64,000 nt of DNA from an uncultured Eubacterium sp. Lineage in GTDB: Bacteria; Bacillota; Clostridia; Oscillospirales; Acutalibacteraceae. A model generated the notes under the pieces. That model was not told the origin of the DNA, did not search any database, and saw only the letters and a program-made list of their open reading frames with translations. The stretch is taken from positions 1 to 64,000 of the forward strand of contig UQCC01000011.1 of the NCBI GenBank assembly GCA_900539325.1, written 5' to 3'. This document shows positions 25,542 through 34,439 of the stretch, one piece after another (the first letter of the stretch is position 1; each line of letters begins with the position of its first letter). The translations under genes were made by a program, and so were the position numbers.

Positions 25542-25730
25542 ATGAAAGAAGTGATTATTATTAAAAAATATATTTGTATAATAGTAACCATATTGATTTT
25601 CGTTAACATTATTTATTTACCTGCTACATCTTTCGCTAAAGAAACCACCTGCATTACATATACAGGCTCAACAACAGCGAATTATGGCTATAAACCAAAT
25701 TGTACTTTTACTATAAATAAATATGGTTGA
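25542..25730 (+). CDS. Small secreted peptide with two cysteines
   Basis: 62 residues. Positions 8-32 form a signal peptide (hydrophobic run ending in PATSFA), leaving about 30 residues, rich in Thr and Tyr, with two Cys that could pair. No ribosome site is seen before the ATG, so it may depend on translation of the upstream gene (3-base gap). It overlaps the XRE gene by 8 bases. Could be a peptide signal, a small toxin, or the stump of a longer secreted protein. Confidence 0.55.
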   Translation: MKEVIIIKKYICIIVTILIFVNIIYLPATSFAKETTCITYTGSTTANYGYKPNCTFTINKYG

Positions 25731-26013
25731 TTTAGGTAGCAATTTAAAAGAATTACGACTTAAGCATAAAATGACACAAAAAGAACTTGCGGATAAAATC
25801 GGCATTACTAAATCTGTAATTTCCTATTATGAATTGCAAAAGCGTTCACCATCGCCTGAAATTCTTATTAAATTGTCAAGAATATTTCATGTGACAACAG
25901 ATTATCTACTTGGTATTGAACATACACACACGATTGATGTTTCAAATCTTTCTTCTGAGCAACTTACGGTAATAGAACAACTTATTAAACTTTTTGAAAA
26001 TGATGATAAATAA
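25723..26013 (+). CDS. XRE family transcriptional regulator
   Basis: 96 residues. Helix-turn-helix at about 7-62: LKELRLKHKMTQKELADKIG, then ITKSVISYYELQKRSPSPE and the typical end TTDYLLGIEH. The remaining tail SSEQLTVIEQLIKLFEND is a short dimerisation helix. Such one-domain repressors usually control their own neighbours. Last gene of the AT-rich three-gene cluster. Confidence 0.88.
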   Translation: MVDLGSNLKELRLKHKMTQKELADKIGITKSVISYYELQKRSPSPEILIKLSRIFHVTTDYLLGIEHTHTIDVSNLSSEQLTVIEQLIKLFENDDK

Positions 26014-26015
26014 AA

Positions 26016-26046
26016 GAGTCCGCCTCACGAAAAATGAGGCAGACTC
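26016..26046. terminator. Bidirectional terminator between the XRE gene and mgtE
   Basis: Stem GAGTCcGCCTCA / TGAGGCaGACTC with T-rich sequence on both sides (CTTTATTCTTT on plus, TTTTATTT on minus). Serves the convergent XRE and mgtE units. Confidence 0.85.
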
Positions 26047-26067
26047 CTTTATTCTTTAATTGTATTA

Positions 26068-27465
26068 TTAATGTAATTGCGGAATTAATGCGGTTGCGAT
26101 GCCGAAATATACGAGAAGTGACACGGCGTCAACAACGGTTGTGATGAACGGTGACGACATAACAGCAGGGTCAAAGCCGACCTTTTTTGCAACCATAGGA
26201 AGTGTGCAACCGATGAATTTTGCAAAAACAATTTCAACAACCAAGGTGAGGCAAATTGCAAGGTCAACAATGAGAGTTATATCATCGTTGTGCATAATCA
26301 AATGGTCAACAAGCCAAATCTTTATAAAATTAGCTGCCGCAAGGCTCAAGCCACAAACCAAGCCTACACGAATTTCTTTCCATACAACCTTGAAGAAATC
26401 CCTGAATGTTACTTCACCGAGGCTCATTGCACGAATAACCGTAACACTTGCCTGACCGCCGGAGTTACCGCCGGTGTCCATAAGCATAGGGATAAACGCC
26501 GTAAGAACAGTCATAGTTGCAAGCTTGTCCTCAAATCCCGTAATAATCGAGCCTGTAAAGGTTGCTGAAATCATAAGAAGCAGCAACCACGGGAAGCGTG
26601 ATTTCCATGTTTCAAAAACCGAGGTTTTAAGGTATGTTTTCTCCGTAGGGAGCATAGCATTCATCTTTTGAATATCCTCGGTGTTTTCCTCTTGGATAAC
26701 ATCAATAGCGTCATCGACCGTGATAATACCTACCAAACGGCCTTCCATATCAACAACGGGAAGAGCAAGAAAATTGTACTTGTCAAAAAGCTGAGTTGCA
26801 AGTTCCTGGTCATCAAGCGTGTTTAGGGAAATAATGTTTGTTTCCATAAAATCGCTGATAACATCATCGTAATCGTGAAGCAAAAGTTCCTTAACGGTGG
26901 TAACGCCGATAAGTTTTCTTGAGCTGTCGCAAACATAACAGGTGTAAATGGTTTCCTTGTCGATACCTGTTCGTCTGATACGCTTAAAAGCATCTTCAAC
27001 AGTCATATCTCTTTTAAGGTCTACAAATTCCGGGGTCATAATCGAACCTGCGGAATCCTCCGGATATTTAAGAAGAGCATTAATCGATTCTCTCATCTCG
27101 CTGTCGGCATTTTTGAGAATTCTCTTTACAACCGTTGCCGGCATTTCCTCAACGACATCAACGGCATCATCAAGGTAAAGTTCATCAAGCACTTCTTTAA
27201 GCTCGCTGTCCGAAAACGCATGAATAAGTGCCTGTTGGTTGTCGCTGTCAAGTTCAACAAAGGTTTCCGCGGCTTCTTCTTTGGCTAACAATCGGAACAT
27301 AAGCAGTCGCTGGTTGGCAGACACTTCGTCAAGAACGCTTGCTATATCGGCAGGGTTCATTTCCGACAGTAGGTTTTTAAGTTTTGAAAACTCTCTTTTT
27401 TCACATAATGATTGGATTTCTTCAATGATTTCCTGTTCATTCATTTCCTGAATATCCACTTTCAT
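26068..27465 (-). CDS. mgtE: Magnesium transporter MgtE
   Basis: 465 residues. Order of domains: N-terminal superhelical domain (LLSEMNPADIASVLDE, EELYLDDAVDVVEEMP-like repeats), two CBS domains (about 130-255, with SAGSIMTPEFVDL and GIITVDDAIDVI), then five membrane helices with the pore motif PMLMDTGGNSGGQA. Mg2+ bound by the cytoplasmic part closes the channel. ATG at 27465 is preferred over an in-frame GTG nine bases upstream that overlaps the GGCGGTG site. No M-box-like leader is seen; it is the last gene behind rpe. Confidence 0.95.
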   Translation of the reverse strand: MKVDIQEMNEQEIIEEIQSLCEKREFSKLKNLLSEMNPADIASVLDEVSANQRLLMFRLLAKEEAAETFVELDSDNQQALIHAFSDSELKEVLDELYLDDAVDVVEEMPATVVKRILKNADSEMRESINALLKYPEDSAGSIMTPEFVDLKRDMTVEDAFKRIRRTGIDKETIYTCYVCDSSRKLIGVTTVKELLLHDYDDVISDFMETNIISLNTLDDQELATQLFDKYNFLALPVVDMEGRLVGIITVDDAIDVIQEENTEDIQKMNAMLPTEKTYLKTSVFETWKSRFPWLLLLMISATFTGSIITGFEDKLATMTVLTAFIPMLMDTGGNSGGQASVTVIRAMSLGEVTFRDFFKVVWKEIRVGLVCGLSLAAANFIKIWLVDHLIMHNDDITLIVDLAICLTLVVEIVFAKFIGCTLPMVAKKVGFDPAVMSSPFITTVVDAVSLLVYFGIATALIPQLH

Positions 27466-27503
27466 TATTATCACCGCCTTTGTTGTTTATTTTTTATATT
27501 AAA

Positions 27504-28379
27504 TCATTCGGCATCTTCCTCTTTGAATTCATCCGAATAATCGAAAAACTCTGTTTCGTCCTCATCCTGTGCTTTTACGGCAACCCGTTTGAGAAGCATA
27601 ACCGCAATTACAAGAATGATAATTCCGCCGATTATTCCGTAAATCAGCACCTTAAATCTCGGTGATTTATGGAACACTTCGCTTTTGATAATGTCTTCAT
27701 AAGAATTGCTTTTGAGTTGTTTTTTTAGTTCTTTTGAAGTTATGTCAAGCCTTTTTACTTCAAATGTATAAACCTTCATCGTACCGTCGGAAGCAATAAC
27801 GCTTGCCTCAAATGTAGGATTTTGCTCGGTTGTCATTTTTACCGATTGCGGAACATTGCACGAAGCGCCCATATCTTCCGGCACAGCATTAAATTTAAGT
27901 TCTGTCATATCACTCGGAATATAAAGTTGATATGCGGTATCTTCATGGTTAAGTGCCGGATAAACACAACCGAGTTCACAATTAAGTTCTTTCAAATTGC
28001 TATTTGAATTAAGTTTTGCTTTAATATCATTATATTTATATTCAAAAAAATAGTTTGAAGACAAAGTATCGTTTTTTACTTCTACATTTATGCCGTTCAT
28101 ACCCTCGCTTTGATTATAGGTTACAAAAATTTCAGAGCCTTTGCTAACCTTATATTTTTTAAGAGTAGGCGTTTCGCCGTCGGATTTGACATTGATTTTA
28201 TAATAAAACTCTGTCGGCACAAATTTGCCGTCAATCTCGGCATCGTTAAACTCTATTGACTGCAATGTGGGAGCATCAACTGTTTTTAATTGTCCGTTAT
28301 CCTTTGCAAGCACACCAAACGGCATTGCCAAAGCAAACAGCAGCATGGCACAAACAATAAATTTGACTGATTTTCTCAT
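27504..28379 (-). CDS. Exported single-pass protein with cadherin-like beta-sandwich domain
   Basis: 291 residues: signal peptide 1-25, extracellular part with a region (LKFNAVPEDMGASCN ... YTFEVKR, about 155-210) matching the cadherin-like domain common in clostridial surface proteins, a membrane helix at about 247-267, and a short acidic cytoplasmic tail. So it is a type I membrane protein facing outward. Function unknown; possibly adhesion or a partner of the glycoside hydrolase-like protein encoded 18 bases upstream. Confidence 0.8.
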   Translation of the reverse strand: MRKSVKFIVCAMLLFALAMPFGVLAKDNGQLKTVDAPTLQSIEFNDAEIDGKFVPTEFYYKINVKSDGETPTLKKYKVSKGSEIFVTYNQSEGMNGINVEVKNDTLSSNYFFEYKYNDIKAKLNSNSNLKELNCELGCVYPALNHEDTAYQLYIPSDMTELKFNAVPEDMGASCNVPQSVKMTTEQNPTFEASVIASDGTMKVYTFEVKRLDITSKELKKQLKSNSYEDIIKSEVFHKSPRFKVLIYGIIGGIIILVIAVMLLKRVAVKAQDEDETEFFDYSDEFKEEDAE

Positions 28380-28397
28380 ACTTTCTCCTTTATATTA

Positions 28398-29486
28398 TCA
28401 CTGTGCAATAATAAATCTTTCTACCCCTGCGTTTGCAACATGATTGTAGACACGAGTGGTATCCAATGAGGTGGAAATATAATAAATTTGATTGTCACTT
28501 AATTTATCAAAATTTTTGATTTCTTTGTCTATTGCGGAATTTGTAATATTTCCGCTTTCGGCATCTCTGCCCGTAACCTTGACATCAACTTCTTTAAGAA
28601 GTTTTACATCTCCGCCGAGATCGGACTGAAGCTTTTTAGCCAATTTTTTAAATCCGTCGTTATATTTATCCGAAATATCGCTCGGCAAATCACAGCCGTA
28701 AAGAACAAACACCTGAACGCCGTAACCTTTAAGTTCTCTGACAATATCAAGAATGTAGTTATACACCTGCTCGTTATTTGGATTGAGATAATTATTTCCG
28801 CTATTATCGGTATAAAGCTTTTTACCCTTTGTAACGGCAAAATCTCTGTTCTGCAACGGCAAAACATTGTCCTTATAGCAACAAATTCTTGCAACAGGCA
28901 AAATATCATTGTCGATAAGCTGTTTGATTGAACCCACGCTGTCACTGCCTACATCGCTGACGGCACCGTAAGTATCAATGGTTGCAAGCGAAGAACGATA
29001 ACCGATTGTGCCGTCCTCACGCTTTGCATCAAATGTGATGCTGTTTGCCGAAAAATTATGCACATCGTTGATTACCGATGTGAGCATTGTGGAATTATCA
29101 AGGCTTACGGATTCGGTCATAATCGACGAAACATTGATTGAAATTTGCGACAAAGCATTGCTGTCAGAACTGTTTTGACGGAGCAGTTTTTCGGCAGGTT
29201 CAGCCTGTCTTATCATATGCACATCCATAGCGGTGTATCCGCCGAAAAGGAGTGCAACCGCAACAAGCGACGACACAACGATTTTAATCGCTTTTTGTCG
29301 GCTCTCTTTTTTTCTTTGAGCCTTATGCTGTGCGGCACGGCGTTTGTCATTATACACATCACCCGTTTCGCCGTCAACGGTATATTTGTCGGCAAAATCA
29401 ATCGGTCTGCCCTTTGGTTCTTCCGTCCAATGCTCGTTACGATGCTCGTTTGTATAAAATTTTCGTTTTTCCTGTTTTTTACTCAT
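28398..29486 (-). CDS. Membrane-anchored glycoside hydrolase-like protein (DUF4015-like)
   Basis: 362 residues: a long charged cytoplasmic N-terminus (1-65), one membrane helix (66-86), then an outside TIM-barrel-like domain. The sequence NSITFDAKREDGTIGYRS and the later KQLIDNDILPVARICCYKDN resemble the putative glycoside hydrolase family DUF4015. Substrate unknown, perhaps a wall or extracellular polysaccharide. Six bases after rpe and 18 before the cadherin-like gene, in one operon. Confidence 0.75.
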   Translation of the reverse strand: MSKKQEKRKFYTNEHRNEHWTEEPKGRPIDFADKYTVDGETGDVYNDKRRAAQHKAQRKKESRQKAIKIVVSSLVAVALLFGGYTAMDVHMIRQAEPAEKLLRQNSSDSNALSQISINVSSIMTESVSLDNSTMLTSVINDVHNFSANSITFDAKREDGTIGYRSSLATIDTYGAVSDVGSDSVGSIKQLIDNDILPVARICCYKDNVLPLQNRDFAVTKGKKLYTDNSGNNYLNPNNEQVYNYILDIVRELKGYGVQVFVLYGCDLPSDISDKYNDGFKKLAKKLQSDLGGDVKLLKEVDVKVTGRDAESGNITNSAIDKEIKNFDKLSDNQIYYISTSLDTTRVYNHVANAGVERFIIAQ

Positions 29487-29492
29487 AACAAA

Positions 29493-30146
29493 TTACTGTA
29501 CATCTTGTGCATTTTTCTTTAAAAGAGCAATTGTTTCGGCAGGACTTTCGCTCTTAAACACAGCCGAACCCGCAACAAAAACATTTGCCCCTGCCTTTGC
29601 GGCAATTTTTACGGTGTCGGCATTGATTCCGCCGTCAACCTCAATATCAATATCAGGATTGATTTTGCGGATAGCCTCGATTTTAGGCATAGTTGATTCC
29701 ATAAAACTTTGACCGCCGAAACCCGGTTCAACCGTCATAACAAGTACCATTGAAATTTTGTCAAGATACTTCACAACCTCGTCAATCGGAGTTGCCGGCT
29801 TAATAGCCAAAGCCGCCTTTTTGCCGAGTGACAAAATCTTGTCTATGGTTTGCTCGGTGTCGCTGTCGCACTCCGTGTGGAAGCAAATAATATCAGCACC
29901 CGCTTTGGCAAAATCCTCGGCATAATCAAGAGGATTGCTGATCATCAAATGCACATCAAACGGCACATTGCACACCTTTTTACAAGCGGCAACAACAGGT
30001 GCACCGATTGAAATATTAGGCACAAAATGTCCGTCCATAACATCAATATGAATCATATCCGAGGTTGAAATTCTGTCAAGTTCGGACTGAAGATTTGCAT
30101 AATCGCTCGCCAAAATTGACGGTGAAATTTTAAGAGTATTACTCAT
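29493..30146 (-). CDS. rpe: Ribulose-phosphate 3-epimerase
   Basis: 217 residues. Interconverts ribulose 5-phosphate and xylulose 5-phosphate in the pentose phosphate pathway. Motifs: ISPSILASDYANL, HIDVMDGHFVPNIS, VHLMISNP, VMTVEPGFGGQSF, IEVDGGIN. The metal ligands His, Asp, His, Asp are in these blocks. GGAGAAG precedes the ATG. First gene of a four-gene operon ending with mgtE. Confidence 0.96.
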   Translation of the reverse strand: MSNTLKISPSILASDYANLQSELDRISTSDMIHIDVMDGHFVPNISIGAPVVAACKKVCNVPFDVHLMISNPLDYAEDFAKAGADIICFHTECDSDTEQTIDKILSLGKKAALAIKPATPIDEVVKYLDKISMVLVMTVEPGFGGQSFMESTMPKIEAIRKINPDIDIEVDGGINADTVKIAAKAGANVFVAGSAVFKSESPAETIALLKKNAQDVQ

Positions 30147-30178
30147 AGGTCACACTTCTCCATTTTTATAGTCTATAT

Positions 30179-30207
30179 ATTATAACATTATATACGCTAT
30201 AATTCAA
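30179..30207 (-). promoter_or_regulatory. Sigma-A promoter of the rpe-mgtE operon
   Basis: Minus strand TTGAAT (30207-30202), 17-base spacer, TATAAT (30184-30179), 33 bases upstream of the rpe ATG. Confidence 0.82.
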
Positions 30208-30238
30208 GAAAAAAGTGCCGAAACAAATCGACACTTTT
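30208..30238 (-). terminator. Terminator of the GH36 gene
   Basis: Minus strand AAAAGTGTCGA / TCGGCACTTTT (30238-30211, one G-U pair) followed by T-rich sequence, 16 bases after the GH36 stop and directly abutting the rpe promoter. Confidence 0.85.
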
Positions 30239-30253
30239 AACAGCTTATTCAGT

Positions 30254-31903
30254 TTAATACGAGTATATGCTTCCGTCTGTTACACAAAATCCAAGCGTGT
30301 GCGGTTCGCCGTTTTGAATATAATCAATAAACAGTTTGTCATTTGTTTCATTAATTGCTACAACTTTTGCATCATCATCTGCCAAAGTGTCATTGAAAAC
30401 AGCAAGCTGTTCATCATCATATTCATCAACATTGTCGCTCATAAAGAGGACAGAACCAAAAAGTTTGATGAATTTTGCAAGCACTTTTTGTTGCTCAAAA
30501 GTGAACTTAATGTTGCTTCTGCGAAGCAAGAACACATCAGGATCACAAAGGAACGCTCTGCCGTTAAGGCATCTTCTGTACACGCTGTTGTGGATGGCAT
30601 TCGGAGTCGAAACATCTTCCCTGTGAGTGAGATTTCGGAAAAACTTATGCTTCCAACTAAGAGCCATATCCGCACCGATTCGCATATATTCAACCTTGCC
30701 GAAGCACGGCATTTGCTGAACGCCGCAACCCAAAATCTGCTTGTCACCGACACATTCACGAAGAAAATCAATGCTTTCATACGCAAGCTGTCCCCTTGTT
30801 TTGTTGTGAAGCGGAACAACCGCTGTCGCATACAAAAAGTCGAGCTTTACAAGGTCAAATCCCCAATCATTGAGCACGGTGTCAAACACATTTTTGATAT
30901 ATGCTCTTGCATCGGCATTGTCAATATCAATCGCATAAAAACCGCCCCAGTTTGCACCGACCATAATCGGCTTGCCGTTTTTACCTTTCACAAGCCAATC
31001 GGGATGTTCACAAGCTAACTTTGAACCTTTTTGTGCACCGAACGGAGCAAGCCACAAACCCGCCTGCCAACCTTTTGCGTGGATTTTTTCAACAATCGGT
31101 TTCAAACCGTTCGGGAACTTGGTTTTGTTGATTGAAAGCCAGTCACCCACTGCGGTTTGATAGCCGTCATCAATCTGAAATGTGTTAACCTTATCGGTCT
31201 TTTTGCTGATTGCTTCAAGATCACGAAGTATAATATCTTCACTGATGTTTTGATAATAATTATACCAAGAGGTGTAGCCCTTTATCTTTTTATCGGTAAG
31301 CGGCTTAACATTCATCTTTGCAAAATATCTGTCGAAAACTTCGTCATATCCGCCATTGTCAAAATACAAATCGAGAAGTTCATACGGCTCGGTTATTTTG
31401 ATACCCTCAACATCTTTTGAAAAGCGAAGTGTATTTTTATTCATATCCGCATAGATAATTGTATATCCCGTGCGGTCGTTGAGTGAGCCAAAAAGGTCAA
31501 CATTTTTGTCATTTCTCACATAAGCAAACGAGAATGCGTGAAAATTGCCGTACTCCTTAGGCTGCTCAACAAAGGTGTAATTGCCTACAAGATTAATGCC
31601 AAACGGACTTTTGCCGAAAATTCCTCTGCCGATAAGTCCCTCATCAGCCATCATCTCGTTTCTTGTAAACTCCTTTGTATCCGTCCAAGACTGAAAGCCG
31701 TTTGCAAAGAACCTGCTGTCGGTTTGGTACTCATAGTTTCTTTCAAGATAAAAAGAAATGTCGCTGATTTGTTTTTTGGGAATAACAGTAAGTTTTAAGC
31801 CGTTTGCACTTTGACGCAAATCAAACGAAACATCATCGTTTGACATTTCGGTAGTCTTGATTTCTTTGCCCGTTTTATAGCTGAAATTCAATTTATAATT
31901 CAT
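30254..31903 (-). CDS. Alpha-galactosidase, GH36 family
   Basis: 549 residues, no signal peptide, so intracellular. Closest in layout to the 552-residue Thermotoga GalA. Seen: QSWTDT and the N-terminal beta domain, FQIDDGYQTAVGDW (243-256), the nucleophile Asp355 in LVKLDFLYA, LGCG (391-394) and acid/base Asp412 in MRIGADMALSW. It removes terminal alpha-galactose from raffinose-family sugars or galactosides. Unusually, it lies 13 bases after an amino-acid ABC ATPase gene and is probably read from that operon. Confidence 0.92.
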   Translation of the reverse strand: MNYKLNFSYKTGKEIKTTEMSNDDVSFDLRQSANGLKLTVIPKKQISDISFYLERNYEYQTDSRFFANGFQSWTDTKEFTRNEMMADEGLIGRGIFGKSPFGINLVGNYTFVEQPKEYGNFHAFSFAYVRNDKNVDLFGSLNDRTGYTIIYADMNKNTLRFSKDVEGIKITEPYELLDLYFDNGGYDEVFDRYFAKMNVKPLTDKKIKGYTSWYNYYQNISEDIILRDLEAISKKTDKVNTFQIDDGYQTAVGDWLSINKTKFPNGLKPIVEKIHAKGWQAGLWLAPFGAQKGSKLACEHPDWLVKGKNGKPIMVGANWGGFYAIDIDNADARAYIKNVFDTVLNDWGFDLVKLDFLYATAVVPLHNKTRGQLAYESIDFLRECVGDKQILGCGVQQMPCFGKVEYMRIGADMALSWKHKFFRNLTHREDVSTPNAIHNSVYRRCLNGRAFLCDPDVFLLRRSNIKFTFEQQKVLAKFIKLFGSVLFMSDNVDEYDDEQLAVFNDTLADDDAKVVAINETNDKLFIDYIQNGEPHTLGFCVTDGSIYSY

Positions 31904-31915
31904 AATTTTCCCTCA

Positions 31916-32674
31916 TCAAAACTTTTCAAGCGAATTTGCAAGAAACGCTTTTGTCTTTTCACTCTGCGGATTTTCGTAAATCTGCTGAGGAGTGCCAATT
32001 TCTTCAACAACACCGTCTGCCATAAAGATAATTTTATCCGATACATTTTTGGCAAATTCCATCTCGTGAGTAACAACAATCATTGTACTGCCCTCGTCCT
32101 TGAGGTTCTTAATTACATTGAGGACTTCGCCTGTAAGCTCGGGGTCGAGTGCAGATGTAGGCTCGTCAAAGCACAAAATATCGGGATTGAGCATAAGTGC
32201 TCTTGCAATGGCAACCCTTTGCTTTTGACCGCCCGAAAGCTGGCAAGGATAAAAATCGATTTTATCCGAAAGTCCCACCCTTGCGATAATATTCTTTGCC
32301 TGCTTTTCAAGTTCTTCCTTTGAACCGAGATTCAAAAGCGACGGAGCAAGAGTCAAATTTTTAAGCACGCTGTACTGCGGAAAAAGATTAAAATCCTGAA
32401 AAACAAGACCGAAGTGCATACGCTTTGCCTTTAATTCCTTGTCTTTGATTTTTTTGTCTTTAACACCGTCATAAATAACTTCACCGTTAACGGAAATCGT
32501 ACCCTCATCGGCAAACTCCAAAAAGTTGATACAACGAAGAAGAGTTGTTTTGCCTGAGCCCGAAGAACCGATGATAGAGAGAACTTCGCCCTTTTGCAAA
32601 TCAAAATCTATACCTTTGAGAACCTTGGTTCTGCCAAAGGATTTTTTAATTCCTTTTACTTCCAACAAAGCCAT
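31916..32674 (-). CDS. Polar amino-acid ABC transporter ATP-binding protein (system 1)
   Basis: 252 residues of the GlnQ/HisP class. Walker A GSSGSGKTT, Q-loop LVFQDFNLFPQYS, signature LSGGQKQRVAIARAL, Walker B DILCFDEPTSALD, H-loop VVTHEM. Energises the permease encoded 12 bases upstream. The gene order binding protein, permease, ATPase is standard for this class. Confidence 0.94.
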   Translation of the reverse strand: MALLEVKGIKKSFGRTKVLKGIDFDLQKGEVLSIIGSSGSGKTTLLRCINFLEFADEGTISVNGEVIYDGVKDKKIKDKELKAKRMHFGLVFQDFNLFPQYSVLKNLTLAPSLLNLGSKEELEKQAKNIIARVGLSDKIDFYPCQLSGGQKQRVAIARALMLNPDILCFDEPTSALDPELTGEVLNVIKNLKDEGSTMIVVTHEMEFAKNVSDKIIFMADGVVEEIGTPQQIYENPQSEKTKAFLANSLEKF

Positions 32675-32686
32675 AATGTTCCCTCC

Positions 32687-33331
32687 TTACGCTTCAAAAT
32701 AGCTCATTTTCTTTTCTGCCCAATGGAAGAAAATTGTAAGAAGTCCACAGAACACAAGATAGAAAACGGCTGTGTAAAACAGCGGCCAAATAAGACCTGC
32801 CGATTTAATAAAGTTTTGACCCATAAAGATAATTTCGTACACTGCGATGATACGAGCAAGCGAAGTATCCTTTACAAGTGTAATAATCTCGTTACTCATA
32901 GGCGGCACAATACGCTTGATAACCTGCAAAAGAGTAACTTTGAAGAAAATTTGGCTTTTGCTCATACCGAGAACCAAACCCGCCTCGGTTTGTCCCTTTG
33001 GTACAGATTCGATACCGCCACGGTAAATCTCGCTGAAATAGCAAGAATAGTTGATAACAAACGCAACAATTACCGCATTAAAGCGTTCCATAAGGTTCCA
33101 GCCGAAAATCAGTCCGGGACCGAAATAAACGATAATAAGCTGAAGCATAAGCGGTGTACCGCGGATAATCCAAATGAAAATCTTTGTTAAATATTTAAGC
33201 GGCTTGAACTTTGACATTGAGAAAAAGCTGAGCACAAGCCCCAAAGGAAGTGAAAACACAAGGGTGAGAGCGAAAATTTTGAGTGTTTCCGCAAAGCCCT
33301 TGAGAAGTTCAAGTGTAACTGTCCAAAACAT
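32687..33331 (-). CDS. Polar amino-acid ABC transporter permease (system 1)
   Basis: 214 residues with three to five membrane helices and the HisM/GlnP pattern IRGTPLMLQL and SEIYRGGIESVPKGQTEAG with the EAA loop (LGMSKSQIFFKVTLLQ). Forms a homodimeric channel with the following ATPase. Separated from its binding protein by a terminator and a short palindromic element. Confidence 0.93.
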   Translation of the reverse strand: MFWTVTLELLKGFAETLKIFALTLVFSLPLGLVLSFFSMSKFKPLKYLTKIFIWIIRGTPLMLQLIIVYFGPGLIFGWNLMERFNAVIVAFVINYSCYFSEIYRGGIESVPKGQTEAGLVLGMSKSQIFFKVTLLQVIKRIVPPMSNEIITLVKDTSLARIIAVYEIIFMGQNFIKSAGLIWPLFYTAVFYLVFCGLLTIFFHWAEKKMSYFEA

Positions 33332-33373
33332 AAAATATTCTCCTAAACCGAATGATAGAGTTATGATTGTTTC

Positions 33374-33393
33374 GGGACAGGCAAGCCTGTCCC
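33374..33393. repeat. Short perfect palindrome GGGACAGGC-AA-GCCTGTCCC
   Basis: Nine-base perfect arms around AA, flanked by TTC and CTACAA. No T tract follows. This type (TGTAGGGG... on the minus strand) resembles the small palindromic intergenic repeats of gut Clostridia; only one copy was noticed in this window. Confidence 0.55.
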
Positions 33394-33436
33394 CTACAAT
33401 GTTTTTTAAAGGTAAATCAAGCCTTTATAAGCCACC

Positions 33437-33468
33437 AAAAGGCAGCTACCCAAAATGAGTAACTGCCT
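33437..33468 (-). terminator. Intra-operon terminator after the system 1 binding protein
   Basis: Minus strand GGCAGTTAC / GTAGCTGCC (33467-33441) followed by TTTT. Its place between binding protein and permease genes fits the usual excess of binding protein. Confidence 0.78.
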
Positions 33469-33487
33469 CGCATAATTAAGTTTAAAC

Positions 33488-34294
33488 TTATTCAGAAATC
33501 TGAACGCTGTACTTATCTGCAAGCTTTTGCAATGTACCGTCTGCTTTGAAGTCTGCGATAATTTTGTTAACCTTTTCGGTCATATCGCTTTCCTTGCGGA
33601 AGCTGATACCGTACTGCTCGTCAACAAGAACAACAGATGATTTAAGGTCTGCATAGTCTGTGCCCTCGCCTGTCATAGCAGCTGCCATTGTAGAGTCGAT
33701 AATGCAAGCATCGGATGAACCCGAAGCAACTTCCAAAAGTGCATCTGACTGAGCGGTAACGGCTGTTGCATTGAGTCCGTTATCCTCTGCGGCACTCTGA
33801 CCTGCCGAGCCGTTTTCTACTGCGAATGAAAGGTCTTTGAGGTCGTCAACCGTCTTAAGTTTGCCGGCAAGTTCCGACTTTGTAACAACGATTTGCTGAT
33901 TCATTGCATAAGCGTTTGTAACAGATGAATTGTTCTTAACCTCATCTGTGATTGTCATACCGTTCCAGATACAGTCGATTGAACCTGTCTGGAGTTCAAG
34001 GAACTTGTTGTCCCAGTCAATCTCTACAAATTCAGCTTTAATGCCGAGCTTTTCAGCAACCATATTTGCAAGGTCTGCATCAAAGCCAATCCAATTACCG
34101 TTGTCGTCCTTGTAATCCATAGGAGCAAAGTCTGTAATACCTACAACAAGCTTACCGGATTCAATGATTTTTTCCGAATCGGTTTTGCTTGACTTATCGC
34201 TCTTATCAGAAGAACCGTTTGAGCAAGCCGCAAATGCAAAGCAAACTGTGAGCACAGCCAAAACGACTGCAATTACTTTTTTAAATGTTTTCAT
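33488..34294 (-). CDS. Polar amino-acid ABC transporter substrate-binding lipoprotein (system 1)
   Basis: 268 residues; lipobox CFAAC. Family 3 binding protein: KLVVGITDFAPMDYKDDNGN, GFDADLANMVAEKLGIKAEF, LQTGSIDCIWNGMTIT, FAVENGSAGQSAAEDN. The pattern FAPMDY...GFDxDLA suits polar amino acids such as glutamine, but the ligand cannot be fixed. Divergent from system 2. Confidence 0.93.
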   Translation of the reverse strand: MKTFKKVIAVVLAVLTVCFAFAACSNGSSDKSDKSSKTDSEKIIESGKLVVGITDFAPMDYKDDNGNWIGFDADLANMVAEKLGIKAEFVEIDWDNKFLELQTGSIDCIWNGMTITDEVKNNSSVTNAYAMNQQIVVTKSELAGKLKTVDDLKDLSFAVENGSAGQSAAEDNGLNATAVTAQSDALLEVASGSSDACIIDSTMAAAMTGEGTDYADLKSSVVLVDEQYGISFRKESDMTEKVNKIIADFKADGTLQKLADKYSVQISE

Positions 34295-34332
34295 AACTTC
34301 TACCTCATTAAATTAATTTTGTTGATGTGTTC

Positions 34333-34361
34333 ATTATACTTTATTTCTTTAGCGTTGTAAA
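34333..34361 (-). promoter_or_regulatory. Sigma-A promoter of amino-acid transport system 1
   Basis: Minus strand TTTACA (34361-34356), 17-base spacer, TATAAT (34338-34333), 38 bases upstream of the ATG. Confidence 0.85.
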
Positions 34362-34439
34362 GCGGTAATACGATAAATTCCCATTTTTGTGAAAATTGCA
34401 TAAATATCTTTTCAATCAAGATGAATAGTTGTGCACTAA

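Noticed and set aside
25723..26013. Prophage repressor
   Set aside because: No integrase, structural or replication genes lie nearby; XRE regulators are common outside phages.
27466..27503. Mg2+ (M-box) riboswitch before mgtE
   Set aside because: Only 38 bases separate mgtE from the upstream gene in the same operon.
30215..31018. Long plus-strand frame opposite the GH36 gene
   Set aside because: It lies antisense to a well-supported enzyme, has no ribosome site and no recognisable family.
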